This document shows positions 6,915 to 13,520 of a stretch of 16,514 nucleotides of DNA, piece by piece. How positions within the stretch are numbered: the stretch's first letter is position 1; each line of letters opens with the position of its first letter. The notes beneath the pieces were generated by a model, which made no database searches, had not been told where the DNA came from, and worked only from the letters and a program-made list of their open reading frames with translations. The stretch comes from an uncultured Oscillospiraceae bacterium (lineage in GTDB: Bacteria; Bacillota; Clostridia; Oscillospirales; Oscillospiraceae). Location of the stretch: the NCBI GenBank assembly GCA_934590505.1, contig CAKTPC010000038.1:1-16514 (forward strand), given 5' to 3'. Both the position numbers and the translations under genes were made by a program.

Positions 6915-7325
6915 ATGAATAAGAAGGTAACATTAGGAGAACTGCTTGGGGCACGTATCGTACTGGCAATTTGCATTGCGATGTATTACTGGTGCTGGGC
7001 AAGAAATGGCTGGGAGGATTATTTCAGCTCTATCCAGCAGTGCGTTGCGATATTCACTTTTATGTTTTTCTGTCTTTTAGCTGCGCGCGAAAGGAAATAC
7101 AAAAAAGAGACCGTGGACGAAATGGCGGCGGCAAATCTGAAAAGATGCGATTCGATATGCTATAAGATCACTATGGTATTGATCGTCTGCATCGCATTCC
7201 TGTCCGCTATTTTAAGGTTTACGATATCCTCTGAAATAATAGGATATATGCTGATGGGTGTACTGGTGCTGACGGCCATTGTCAGAACGGTTATATTCTG
7301 TTATATGGATGCAAAGGGAATTTAA
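6915..7325 (+). CDS. Four-helix integral membrane protein paired with an XRE regulator
   Basis: This 136-residue membrane protein has four predicted transmembrane segments, at about residues 12-29, 40-57, 84-104 and 110-130. A charged cytoplasmic-type loop (RERKYKKETVDE) lies between helices 2 and 3. An in-frame ATG exists at 6900, but GGAGGG (6902-6907) lies seven bases before the ATG at 6915, so the shorter form is chosen. The XRE gene follows after one base. Small membrane protein plus short HTH protein pairs are common in Firmicutes, usually with unknown role; some couple a membrane or stress signal to the regulator. No family is recognised. Lower GC than its neighbours hints at separate ancestry. 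Confidence 0.82.
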   Translation: MNKKVTLGELLGARIVLAICIAMYYWCWARNGWEDYFSSIQQCVAIFTFMFFCLLAARERKYKKETVDEMAAANLKRCDSICYKITMVLIVCIAFLSAILRFTISSEIIGYMLMGVLVLTAIVRTVIFCYMDAKGI

Positions 7326-7326
7326 G

Positions 7327-7536
7327 ATGGCGCTCGTAACTAAAATCAAAGAATACCGAGAAAAGGCAGGGTATAAGCAAAGTGAGCTTGCCGAGCTTGT
7401 GGGAGCAAGGAGAGAAACGATCGTTCACCTTGAGAACGGCAGGTATAATCCGTCACTTAAGCTGGCTATGGATATTGCTAAGGTATTCAATGTGACGGTT
7501 GATGACCTGTTTGAATTTACGGATGAAGAAAAATAA
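7327..7536 (+). CDS. Short XRE-family helix-turn-helix transcriptional regulator
   Basis: This 69-residue protein is almost wholly one Cro/CI-type HTH domain (about 5-60). It includes KQSELAELVGARRETIVHLE, the helix 2-turn-helix 3 region, then NGRYNPSLKLAMDIAKVF and DLFEF. It resembles the 65-70 residue YozG-like regulators of Firmicutes. The frame opens at 7279 inside the previous gene, but the ATG at 7327 has AAGGGAA upstream and gives the canonical domain start. The gene lies one base after the stop of the membrane protein, so the two should be expressed together. It probably binds its own promoter region (see the palindrome at 6861-6881). There is no ligand or dimerisation domain beyond the HTH. 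Confidence 0.9.
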   Translation: MALVTKIKEYREKAGYKQSELAELVGARRETIVHLENGRYNPSLKLAMDIAKVFNVTVDDLFEFTDEEK

Positions 7537-7580
7537 GACGCGCTCAAAGCGAATACATGAGAAAGCGGCAGTTTCTTCTC

Positions 7581-7609
7581 GAATATGAAAAATTTACATC
7601 TCCTTTTTA
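7581..7609 (+). promoter_or_regulatory. Sigma-G-like promoter of the SASP gene
   Basis: GAATA (7581-7585), 17 bases, then CTTTTTA (7603-7609) fits the forespore sigma-G/F pattern (-35 G-H-A-T-R-like, -10 CATnnTA-like) with one mismatch in each box. The leader would be about 70 bases. Forespore control is expected for this gene class. Confidence 0.45.
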
Positions 7610-7683
7610 TGAATATAGAAAACCTGAGTGCAGAAGATAAGCACGGGCAACGAACCCAAAACATCAAAAAGGAGATGCAAACT

Positions 7684-7884
7684 ATGTCTACCAATACCAG
7701 TAATCATCTTGTCAACCCCGCAGCCCGTGAGGCAATGGATAAGTTCAAGATGGAAGCCGCTGCCGAAGTCGGCGTCAACCTCAAGAACGGTTACAACGGC
7801 GAGCTCACCAGCCGTCAGGCCGGTTCTATCGGCGGCCAGATGGTCAAGAAGATGATCGAGGCTTACGAGAACGGCATGAAGTAA
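7684..7884 (+). CDS. Alpha/beta-type small acid-soluble spore protein
   Basis: This 66-residue SASP would coat and protect forespore DNA and later be degraded during germination. The conserved pattern is clear: PAAREAMDKFKMEAAAEVGV (12-31), which contains the region cut by the GPR protease, then TSRQAGSIGGQMVKKMIEAYE (42-62). The length is typical for clostridial members. The frame extends upstream to 7585 through the promoter region. The ATG at 7684 follows AAAAAGGAG (7666-7674) and gives the canonical N-terminus. The gene is monocistronic, between a sigma-G-like promoter and its own terminator. Confidence 0.96.
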   Translation: MSTNTSNHLVNPAAREAMDKFKMEAAAEVGVNLKNGYNGELTSRQAGSIGGQMVKKMIEAYENGMK

Positions 7885-7910
7885 GCTTGAAAAAGCTTGG
7901 CTTTATACAG

Positions 7911-7945
7911 AATTGCGGAGCGGCTCTGCTGCTCCGCAATTTTGT
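7911..7945 (+). terminator. Terminator of the SASP gene
   Basis: A perfect 11-bp stem, AATTGCGGAGC (7911-7921) with GCTCCGCAATT (7931-7941), has a 9-base loop and ends in a short T run. Confidence 0.85.
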
Positions 7946-7968
7946 TATATTCAATAAGTTGCAATTTG

Positions 7969-7997
7969 TTGACAAAACTGGGTCAGGGATGTATCAT
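7969..7997 (+). promoter_or_regulatory. Consensus sigma-A promoter of the P-type ATPase operon
   Basis: TTGACA (7969-7974), 17 bases, then TATCAT (7992-7997). The predicted start near 8004 leaves a leader of about 42 bases. No obvious metal-regulator palindrome overlaps it. Confidence 0.85.
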
Positions 7998-8045
7998 GTA
8001 GCTTGAGAAGAATTAGTTTAGCATTACGATAAGGACGGTTGCGTT

Positions 8046-10010
8046 ATGGGAAAGCATGTTTCCGAGCAGAGCCGACATCTGAAAACGAAAAACGAACCGC
8101 AGGATTTTCCTGAGATCGATGATATCGACGGGGAGAGCCGCGGAGCGAAAAAGGCAAAACGCGGCTTTGCCGACTGCGGCTCCATAAGCATCGGCGGGAT
8201 AGCGCCGGCCGTGTTTTCGGCTGTGCTGCTGGCTGCGCTGTTGTTCCTTCCGGCAGAGGGCTGGATGAAGTGTGTCGCGTTTCTCATCCCGTTTATCATT
8301 GCGGGCTTTGCCGTACTGATGGATGCGATAGATAAGCTTATAGAACGGAAATATTTCGAGGCGGAGCAGATAACGCTCGTGGCCGCTATTGCGGTGTTTG
8401 CACTCGGCTTTTATACAGAGGCCGTGCTGCTGCTGATCCTTTTCCACGCGGTACGTCTGCTGGAGACCTTCGTCAGCGAACGCTGCGGCGCGGCACTAAA
8501 GGCCCTTCCGCAAATAAAACCAGACACAGCGAATGTTGAAACCGCCGAGGGCGTGCTGAACGTCGAGCCGGACTATGTGAACGTCGGCGATATTATTCGG
8601 GTCCCAGCGGGGGAACGCATACCGCTTGACGGTATTATTATAGAGGGCGTAACAACGGTGGACACATCCGCAATATCCGGGCAGGCGCGCCCGTGGGACG
8701 TCGCGGTCGGGTACAAGGTATATTCTGGGTGCATGAACGTCACGGCTCCGATAAGAGTGCGCGTTACAAAGAGCTTTGAGCAGTCGACCGCGGCGAGACT
8801 CGTGCGTATGTCCGAGAAAGCGGCGCAGTTCAGATCTAGCCAGGAGAGCTTTATACGCAAGTTTATCTCTATATACACACCGTCCATGCTCGCGCTGGCA
8901 CTGGTGCTTGCGGTGGTCGTGCCGATGTTCAACGCCGAATGGCTGGAGATGCTGCGCAGGGCAGCGATAGTTCTTATCTGCGCGTGTCCCTCGGCAGCGG
9001 TGCTCTCCGTTTCGCTTGCGTACATAAAGAGTATAGGCGCTGCCGCAAAACTCGGCATATTCGTAAAGGGAGAGGACTGCATAGAGTCCATGGCCATGGC
9101 AGAGACTATGGTGTTCGATAAGACTGGGACTATAACGGAGGGGCGCTATGTAATAACCGATGTTTTCCCGGTGAACATGACAGAACGTGAACTTCTCACG
9201 ACTGCCGCTTCCGCGGAGGTTTTCTCTCGGCACCCGATAGCATACGCACTGCGCGAGGCCGTTGGCATCAAAAGCGCGAAGGACATGAAGGTAACGCAGG
9301 TCGAGGAGATCCCCGGGAGGGGAGTCAGTGCGATCGTCGGGGATGCGCTGGTCTATGTCGGGAACACAGCGCTGCTTGAGGAGCACGGCATAAGCTGCGA
9401 GCTGCCAAGCCGCAGCGGAGCGGCGATACACGTGGCCGTCGACGGAAAATATCGCGGGCATATACTTGTGGCTGACAGAATACGCAGCGGGGCGTTCGAC
9501 GCACTTGAGAGCCTGCGTGTCCAGGGAATAAAGAAAATGGCGCTGCTCACCGGAGATGTTTTATCCGTGGCGCGGCCGCTTGCGTCGAAGCTCAACTTTG
9601 ATATGCTGCGCGCAGAGCTCAAGCCCGAGGATAAGCTCTCGGCGCTGGCCTACCTGATGTCGAACAAGGGCAGCAAATCAAGCGTTGCCTTTGTCGGAGA
9701 CGGATATAACGACCGTGCGCTTATGGAAAGAGTAGACGTTGGGATCGCAATGGGCGCACTCGGCTCTGAGGCTGCGTTTATGTCGGCGGATGTGCTGGTG
9801 ATGGACAGAGACATCAGAAAGCTCCCGAAGGCGATAGGCATATCGAAGCTTGCATTACGCATTTCTCTGGAAAACATAACTGCCGGGATATGCGTGAACA
9901 TTGCCGCTGCTGTGCTCGGTGCGGCCGGTATACTTTCAATCACGGCAGCGGTAATTGCATGCTTTGCCGCTTCAGCTGCTGTGCTTGTAAACACATTAAG
10001 ACTCAAATGA
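8046..10010 (+). CDS. Divergent P1B-type (heavy-metal family) P-type ATPase
   Basis: This 654-residue membrane transporter has the heavy-metal ATPase layout. Hydrophilic residues 1-45 lack an HMA or other metal-binding domain. Four helices (about 52-139) are followed by the A domain (150-250), two helices including the CPx site, the P and N domains, and two final helices. Conserved catalytic parts are D358 in DKTGT, H396-P397 of the P1B-specific HP motif, TGD (502-504) and GDGYND (551-556). Several normally fixed residues differ. The A-domain TGE is S211-G212-Q213, the CPC motif is C314-P315-S316, and DAPAL after GDGxN reads DRALM. In the last two helices, the ZntA Lys693 and Asp714 positions are N618 and C639. 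It heads an operon with a nitroreductase and a HAD phosphatase. Ribosome site AAGGA lies 11 bases upstream. The transported ion cannot be assigned, and activity may be altered. Confidence 0.9.
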   Translation: MGKHVSEQSRHLKTKNEPQDFPEIDDIDGESRGAKKAKRGFADCGSISIGGIAPAVFSAVLLAALLFLPAEGWMKCVAFLIPFIIAGFAVLMDAIDKLIERKYFEAEQITLVAAIAVFALGFYTEAVLLLILFHAVRLLETFVSERCGAALKALPQIKPDTANVETAEGVLNVEPDYVNVGDIIRVPAGERIPLDGIIIEGVTTVDTSAISGQARPWDVAVGYKVYSGCMNVTAPIRVRVTKSFEQSTAARLVRMSEKAAQFRSSQESFIRKFISIYTPSMLALALVLAVVVPMFNAEWLEMLRRAAIVLICACPSAAVLSVSLAYIKSIGAAAKLGIFVKGEDCIESMAMAETMVFDKTGTITEGRYVITDVFPVNMTERELLTTAASAEVFSRHPIAYALREAVGIKSAKDMKVTQVEEIPGRGVSAIVGDALVYVGNTALLEEHGISCELPSRSGAAIHVAVDGKYRGHILVADRIRSGAFDALESLRVQGIKKMALLTGDVLSVARPLASKLNFDMLRAELKPEDKLSALAYLMSNKGSKSSVAFVGDGYNDRALMERVDVGIAMGALGSEAAFMSADVLVMDRDIRKLPKAIGISKLALRISLENITAGICVNIAAAVLGAAGILSITAAVIACFAASAAVLVNTLRLK

Positions 10011-10023
10011 AAGGACAAAGTGT

Positions 10024-10542
10024 ATGAAAGACGGATTGAATGCGCTGTATGAGCGCCGCAGTGTCAGAAAATATAAAAGCGAGCAGATAAGCGATGGTGA
10101 GCTTGAGCAGATACTCAGGGCAGGCCTGCGCGCGCCGAGCGCTATGAACAGGCAGCCGGCAATAATAATTGCCGTGCAGGATAAGGACACGATCGCTTAC
10201 ATGTCAAAGCTCAACGCACAGGTCATGGGATCAGACGGTGATCCGTTCTACGGAGCACCGTCCGTGCTCGTAGTGCTGGCGGAGGCGGATAACGCAAATG
10301 CGGTCAAAGACGGGAGCCTTGTGCTGGGTAACCTTATGAACGCGGCGTCCGCGCTCGGTATCGGCTCCTGCTGGGTAAACCGCGCGCAAGAGGTCTTTGC
10401 ATCGGCGGAGGGAAAAGCGCTGCTTGAAAAGTGGGGCGTGCAGGGAGAGTACATCGGCGTCGGCAACTGCATCCTCGGCTATCCCGCAGAGACACCGGCA
10501 GCAAAGCCGATAAAGGAAAACCGCCTTTATTATGTACGGTGA
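10024..10542 (+). CDS. Nitroreductase family protein (FMN-dependent)
   Basis: This 172-residue flavoprotein is expected to use FMN and NAD(P)H to reduce nitroaromatics, quinones or similar compounds in the cytosol. RRSVRKY (11-17) is the usual FMN-phosphate binding start. APSAMNRQP (37-45) and GIGSCWV (117-123) match the family core. The length fits the short single-domain nitroreductases. AAAGGA lies upstream of the ATG, 13 bases after the ATPase stop, so it is the second gene of the operon. The natural substrate is unknown; members like this are often annotated only from fold. Confidence 0.92.
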   Translation: MKDGLNALYERRSVRKYKSEQISDGELEQILRAGLRAPSAMNRQPAIIIAVQDKDTIAYMSKLNAQVMGSDGDPFYGAPSVLVVLAEADNANAVKDGSLVLGNLMNAASALGIGSCWVNRAQEVFASAEGKALLEKWGVQGEYIGVGNCILGYPAETPAAKPIKENRLYYVR

Positions 10543-10548
10543 AGCATA

Positions 10549-11112
10549 TTGAATACCTACGATTTTGACAAGACGATATTCTATCCCGACAGTTCGGTCA
10601 CGTTCATAAAGCACTGCTTAAGAGAGTATCCGGGGATAATGCTGAAGAATTTTCCCGGGGTAATACCGCAGGCTGTTGCTTATGCAATAAAGGGCGGAAG
10701 CGCTGCAAAGCTGAAGGAAAAGCTCTTTGCATTTCTGAAGGACATCCCGAATATCGACAGTGAGGTTGAGCGCTTCTGGGCGGAGCACATGGATGGGATA
10801 GGCGAGTGGTATCTCAGGCAGAAGAAAGACGATGATGTGATAATCTCCGCGTCGCCGGAATTTTTGCTTGAGCCGGTCTGCCGGGAGCTTAGGGTCGATC
10901 TCATCGGCACAAGAATGGATAAGCACAGCGGAAGGATAGACGGCGAAAACTGCCACGGCAAAGAGAAGGTGCGCCGCTTTTATGAGCGCTACCCCGATGG
11001 ACATTCCGATGAATTCTATTCGGATTCCATGTCTGACCTGCCGATGGCGGAAATTTCAGATAGGGCATTTATGCTCAAGAAGCGTGTAATAACACCGTGG
11101 CCAAATAAATAA
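10549..11112 (+). CDS. HAD-superfamily hydrolase, SerB-like (subclass IB)
   Basis: This 187-residue phosphatase-type protein contains all four HAD motifs. D5 and D7 in YDFDKT provide the nucleophile and general acid. S100 is in IISASPE, a Lys lies in the segment CHGKEK (135-140), and acidic residues occur in YSDSMSDLPM (157-166). A helical cap of subclass IB type lies between motifs I and II. The start codon is TTG (10549-10551). A stop precedes it in frame at 10540-10542, the motif-I Asp must be near the N-terminus, and GGTGA provides a ribosome site. The gap to the nitroreductase is six bases, so it is the third operon gene. The substrate is not known. Confidence 0.9.
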   Translation: MNTYDFDKTIFYPDSSVTFIKHCLREYPGIMLKNFPGVIPQAVAYAIKGGSAAKLKEKLFAFLKDIPNIDSEVERFWAEHMDGIGEWYLRQKKDDDVIISASPEFLLEPVCRELRVDLIGTRMDKHSGRIDGENCHGKEKVRRFYERYPDGHSDEFYSDSMSDLPMAEISDRAFMLKKRVITPWPNK

Positions 11113-11115
11113 GAC

Positions 11116-11144
11116 TTGACGCGTAAACGCCAGTTTACTATAAT
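11116..11144 (+). promoter_or_regulatory. Strong promoter of the TetR-methyltransferase gene
   Basis: TTGACG (11116-11121), 17 bases, TATAAT (11139-11144). It begins four bases after the stop of the HAD gene, with no separate terminator. The -10 lies in the centre of a palindrome, which suggests repression. Confidence 0.85.
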
Positions 11145-11164
11145 GAAGTGAACTGGCGTTTACT
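11122..11164. promoter_or_regulatory. Hyphenated palindrome over the promoter, candidate TetR operator
   Basis: GTAAACGCCAGTT (11123-11135) and AACTGGCGTTTAC (11151-11163) are perfect inverted copies. The match extends inward to 17-bp arms with one mismatch, leaving a 7-base centre that holds most of the -10 box. A dimeric TetR-type repressor encoded just downstream is the obvious binder (inference). In RNA the same sequence could also form a hairpin for the upstream operon. Confidence 0.7.
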
Positions 11165-11185
11165 ATTGAGGAAAGGCAAACCATT

Positions 11186-12529
11186 ATGGATACGAAAGAG
11201 AAAATATTGCTGGCTTCACTGGAGCTGTTTTCAAAAGACGGCTATGAGGCGGTGTCCGTAAGCATGATAGCAGATACTCTTGGAATAACCAAGGGCGCGC
11301 TGTATAAACACTATACTAATAAGCGGGATATTTTTGACAGCATCCTGCGGCGAATGGAGGAGAACGACCGCAGCGGTGCGGAGCGATTCTCTCTGCCTGC
11401 CGGGATATTCGATGAAATGCCCGAAAGCTACAGAAACACAGCGATAGAACAGCTTATCGGCTTTACCATGGCGCAGTTCATTTACTGGACGGAGGACCCG
11501 TTCGCGTCGCGCTTCAGACGGATGATTACGCTGGAGCAGTTCCGCTCGCCGGAGATGAACACACTATTCCAGCAGTATCTCGGGGCAGGTCCGCTCAAGT
11601 ACACCGAAGATCTGCTGCGTGAAATGCCGGGCTATGACCACAAATACCGCTCTGCCGCTGAGCTTGCGCTGGAGTTTTACGGGCCGGTATTCACGCTTAT
11701 AAACCTTTACGACGGAATGGACACGAAGGGCAAGGTATCTGAGCTGCTGCGAAAGCATTTCGAGCATTTTGTCTTTGGCATAAGCGGTTATAGAAAACCG
11801 TCTGCGGCGGCAGACGAATATCCGCGCAGCAGGAAATACAGCGCAGCTGCCTTCATGAGCAGGCTGTCCGGTCCCAATCCAATAAAGCTCACTGAGGAGC
11901 TGCTTGAAAACAGCGCGCTGCGCACAGGCTCTGTCGTGTGTGACTTCGGCTGCGGCAAGGGGCTCACATCGGTTTTTCTCGCAAAGGAGTATGGTCTCAA
12001 GGTATATGCCGTCGATCCGCTGAGCGATCCGGAGGAGAACAGGCGTTTTTTTACATCTCAGGGGTTGTTGAGCAGCCACGTGCTGCCATTGAAAACGGAG
12101 CTAAAGGATGTGCCTGCTGAGAAGGAGTTCTTCGACGCGGTCATAAATGTCGGAGCCTTCAATTATTACGGGTGTGACGGTGCTTATCTTCAGAAAGAGA
12201 TACTGCCATATGTGAAGCACGGCGGCTATATTTATATCGCTGTGCCCGGGATGGTGAAGGACTGCCATGACGCACTGCCGGAGGAGCTTCTGCTGTCATG
12301 GACGCCGGAACAGTTAGCTTTCATGCACGATGTAGAGTTTTGGCGCGATGTCATTTCCAAGACGCATGGCGTTGAAGTGCTGCGCATTGAAGAGATGCGC
12401 AGCCGAGACGAGGTATGGCGGGACTGGCTGACGCATGATAATCCCTATGCGGCAAGGGACAGACGGTCAATGGAAGCGGGGGCAGGAAAGTATCTCAATT
12501 TTATAAAAATGATCCTGCGTAAAATTTGA
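11186..12529 (+). CDS. TetR-family regulator fused to a class I SAM methyltransferase
   Basis: This is a 447-residue two-part protein in one uninterrupted frame. Residues 1-55 are a TetR HTH (KEKILLASLELFSKDGYEAV, then ITKGALYKHYTNKRDIF). Residues 56-200 look like the all-helical TetR ligand and dimer domain. A short linker (about 202-220) leads to a methyltransferase. It starts with SGPNPIKLTEELLENS (228-243), then SAM motif I DFGCGKG (253-259) and acidic D277 after strand 2. It ends with HGGYIYIAVPGM (345-356), WRDWLTHDNPY (411-421) and MEAGAGKY (429-436). The second half matches a stand-alone Firmicutes methyltransferase family whose substrate is unknown. GAGGAAAGG (11168-11176) precedes the ATG. 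A regulator whose own body carries an enzyme could sense and modify the same small molecule; this is inference. The gene is flanked by two related palindromes and is probably self-regulated. Confidence 0.9.
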   Translation: MDTKEKILLASLELFSKDGYEAVSVSMIADTLGITKGALYKHYTNKRDIFDSILRRMEENDRSGAERFSLPAGIFDEMPESYRNTAIEQLIGFTMAQFIYWTEDPFASRFRRMITLEQFRSPEMNTLFQQYLGAGPLKYTEDLLREMPGYDHKYRSAAELALEFYGPVFTLINLYDGMDTKGKVSELLRKHFEHFVFGISGYRKPSAAADEYPRSRKYSAAAFMSRLSGPNPIKLTEELLENSALRTGSVVCDFGCGKGLTSVFLAKEYGLKVYAVDPLSDPEENRRFFTSQGLLSSHVLPLKTELKDVPAEKEFFDAVINVGAFNYYGCDGAYLQKEILPYVKHGGYIYIAVPGMVKDCHDALPEELLLSWTPEQLAFMHDVEFWRDVISKTHGVEVLRIEEMRSRDEVWRDWLTHDNPYAARDRRSMEAGAGKYLNFIKMILRKI

Positions 12530-12550
12530 TAGTTGATATGGACAATGGGT

Positions 12551-12599
12551 AAACGCCATGAAGTGAACACGTGTTCACTACATGGCGTTTGCTGCTTTT
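12551..12599 (+). terminator. 40-bp palindrome after the fusion gene; terminator and possible operator
   Basis: Arms AAACGCCATGAAGTGAACAC (12551-12570) and GTGTTCACTACATGGCGTTT (12571-12590) are complementary over 20 bp with one A-A mismatch and no spacer. The centre GTGAACACGTGTTCAC is a perfect 16-bp palindrome. A short T run follows at 12596-12599. It shares GTAAACGCCA and ATGAAGTGAAC with the palindrome upstream of the gene. Confidence 0.75.
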
Positions 12600-12601
12600 G
12601 C

Positions 12602-12631
12602 GTAATATATGCGGCACTTCGAGCATAGTCT
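12602..12631 (+). promoter_or_regulatory. Sigma-E-like promoter of the spoIIIA operon
   Basis: TAATATA (12603-12609), 14 bases, then CATAGTCT (12624-12631). The -35 resembles the mother-cell sigma-E pattern and the -10 begins with the typical CATA. It is placed correctly about 20 bases before the spoIIIAA ATG. The second half of the -10 is a weak match. Confidence 0.45.
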
Positions 12632-12650
12632 GTCCCAAGGAAGTGAGACC

Positions 12651-13520
12651 ATGGATGCATTCGGAGACGTCTGCGCGCTGCTGCCTTCAACGCTCGGACA
12701 TGCATTAAGCGGTGGTCGTTTTGACCGCGCCGAGGAAATACGTCTGCGTATCGGGCAGCCGCCGACGGCACTTATAGGCGGGGGTGAGCTCCGCATCAGG
12801 GACAGGGAATTTGAGCAGGACGAGCTCATGCGTTTGCTTGAAAAGGCGACCGGCGCTTCACTGCACAGCTCGATGCAGTCAATGAAAAGCGGGTACATAA
12901 GCTGGCATGGACTGCGCATAGGCTTGTGCGGACAGGCGATATACAATCACGGGGAACTCACAGGATTCAGAAATTACAGCTCTGCGGTCATACGCATTCC
13001 GCACGAATGCCGTGATATATGCCGCGCGGAGGCGCATAAGATCATATCGGACGGGCTTGGGAACACGCTTATAGCTGCACCGCCGGGTGTCGGCAAGACT
13101 ACGGCGCTGCGGGAGCTTGTGCGTCTGTTCTCAGGGGCGGGGATCAGAACCGCCGTGGTGGACGAGCGCAACGAGCTGTCGGCGACAGAAAACGGACGGG
13201 CACAGTTCGAACTCGGCTCCTGTACGGATGTTCTCATTGACGTGCCCAAGGCACAGGGGGCGATGATGCTGCTGCGCGGGATGAACCCGCAGGTGATCGC
13301 GATGGACGAGATAACGCAACCTGAGGACATCAGAGCTATCGGTGAAATTGCCGGATGCGGTGTAGCCGTTCTTGCGACAGCCCATGGGAGAAGTCTCGCT
13401 GAAATGCTCAGGCGGCCTCTATATCGGGAGCTGTTTGAAATGGGTGTATTTGAAAACCTGCTCACCGTCTCACTGAGCAGCGGCAGACGCGGCTATTTAC
13501 TTGAAAGGCTGAAAACATGA
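12651..13520 (+). CDS. spoIIIAA: Stage III sporulation protein AA, ATPase
   Basis: This 289-residue ATPase, related to secretion ATPases, acts at the mother-cell side of the SpoIIIA-SpoIIQ channel spanning the forespore membranes. EEIRLRIG (28-35) is the usual N-terminal signature. Walker A is PPGVGKTT (144-151), Walker B ends in IAMDEI (216-221), and VVDERNEL (169-176) is the family motif. The frame opens at 12609, but that ATG overlaps the promoter; the ATG at 12651 follows AAGGAAGTGA (12637-12646). It overlaps spoIIIAB by four bases (ATGA). Confidence 0.96.
   Translation: MDAFGDVCALLPSTLGHALSGGRFDRAEEIRLRIGQPPTALIGGGELRIRDREFEQDELMRLLEKATGASLHSSMQSMKSGYISWHGLRIGLCGQAIYNHGELTGFRNYSSAVIRIPHECRDICRAEAHKIISDGLGNTLIAAPPGVGKTTALRELVRLFSGAGIRTAVVDERNELSATENGRAQFELGSCTDVLIDVPKAQGAMMLLRGMNPQVIAMDEITQPEDIRAIGEIAGCGVAVLATAHGRSLAEMLRRPLYRELFEMGVFENLLTVSLSSGRRGYLLERLKT

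Noticed and set aside
8496..9461. A 321-codon open frame on the minus strand inside the P-type ATPase
   Set aside because: It is antisense to a protein with clear conserved motifs, has a Cys/Arg/His-rich translation with no domain, and lacks its own ribosome site; it is a shadow of codon bias.
11855..12529. Separate internal start for the methyltransferase half
   Set aside because: An in-frame ATG exists at 11855, but no suitably spaced ribosome site precedes it, so a single fused product is more likely.
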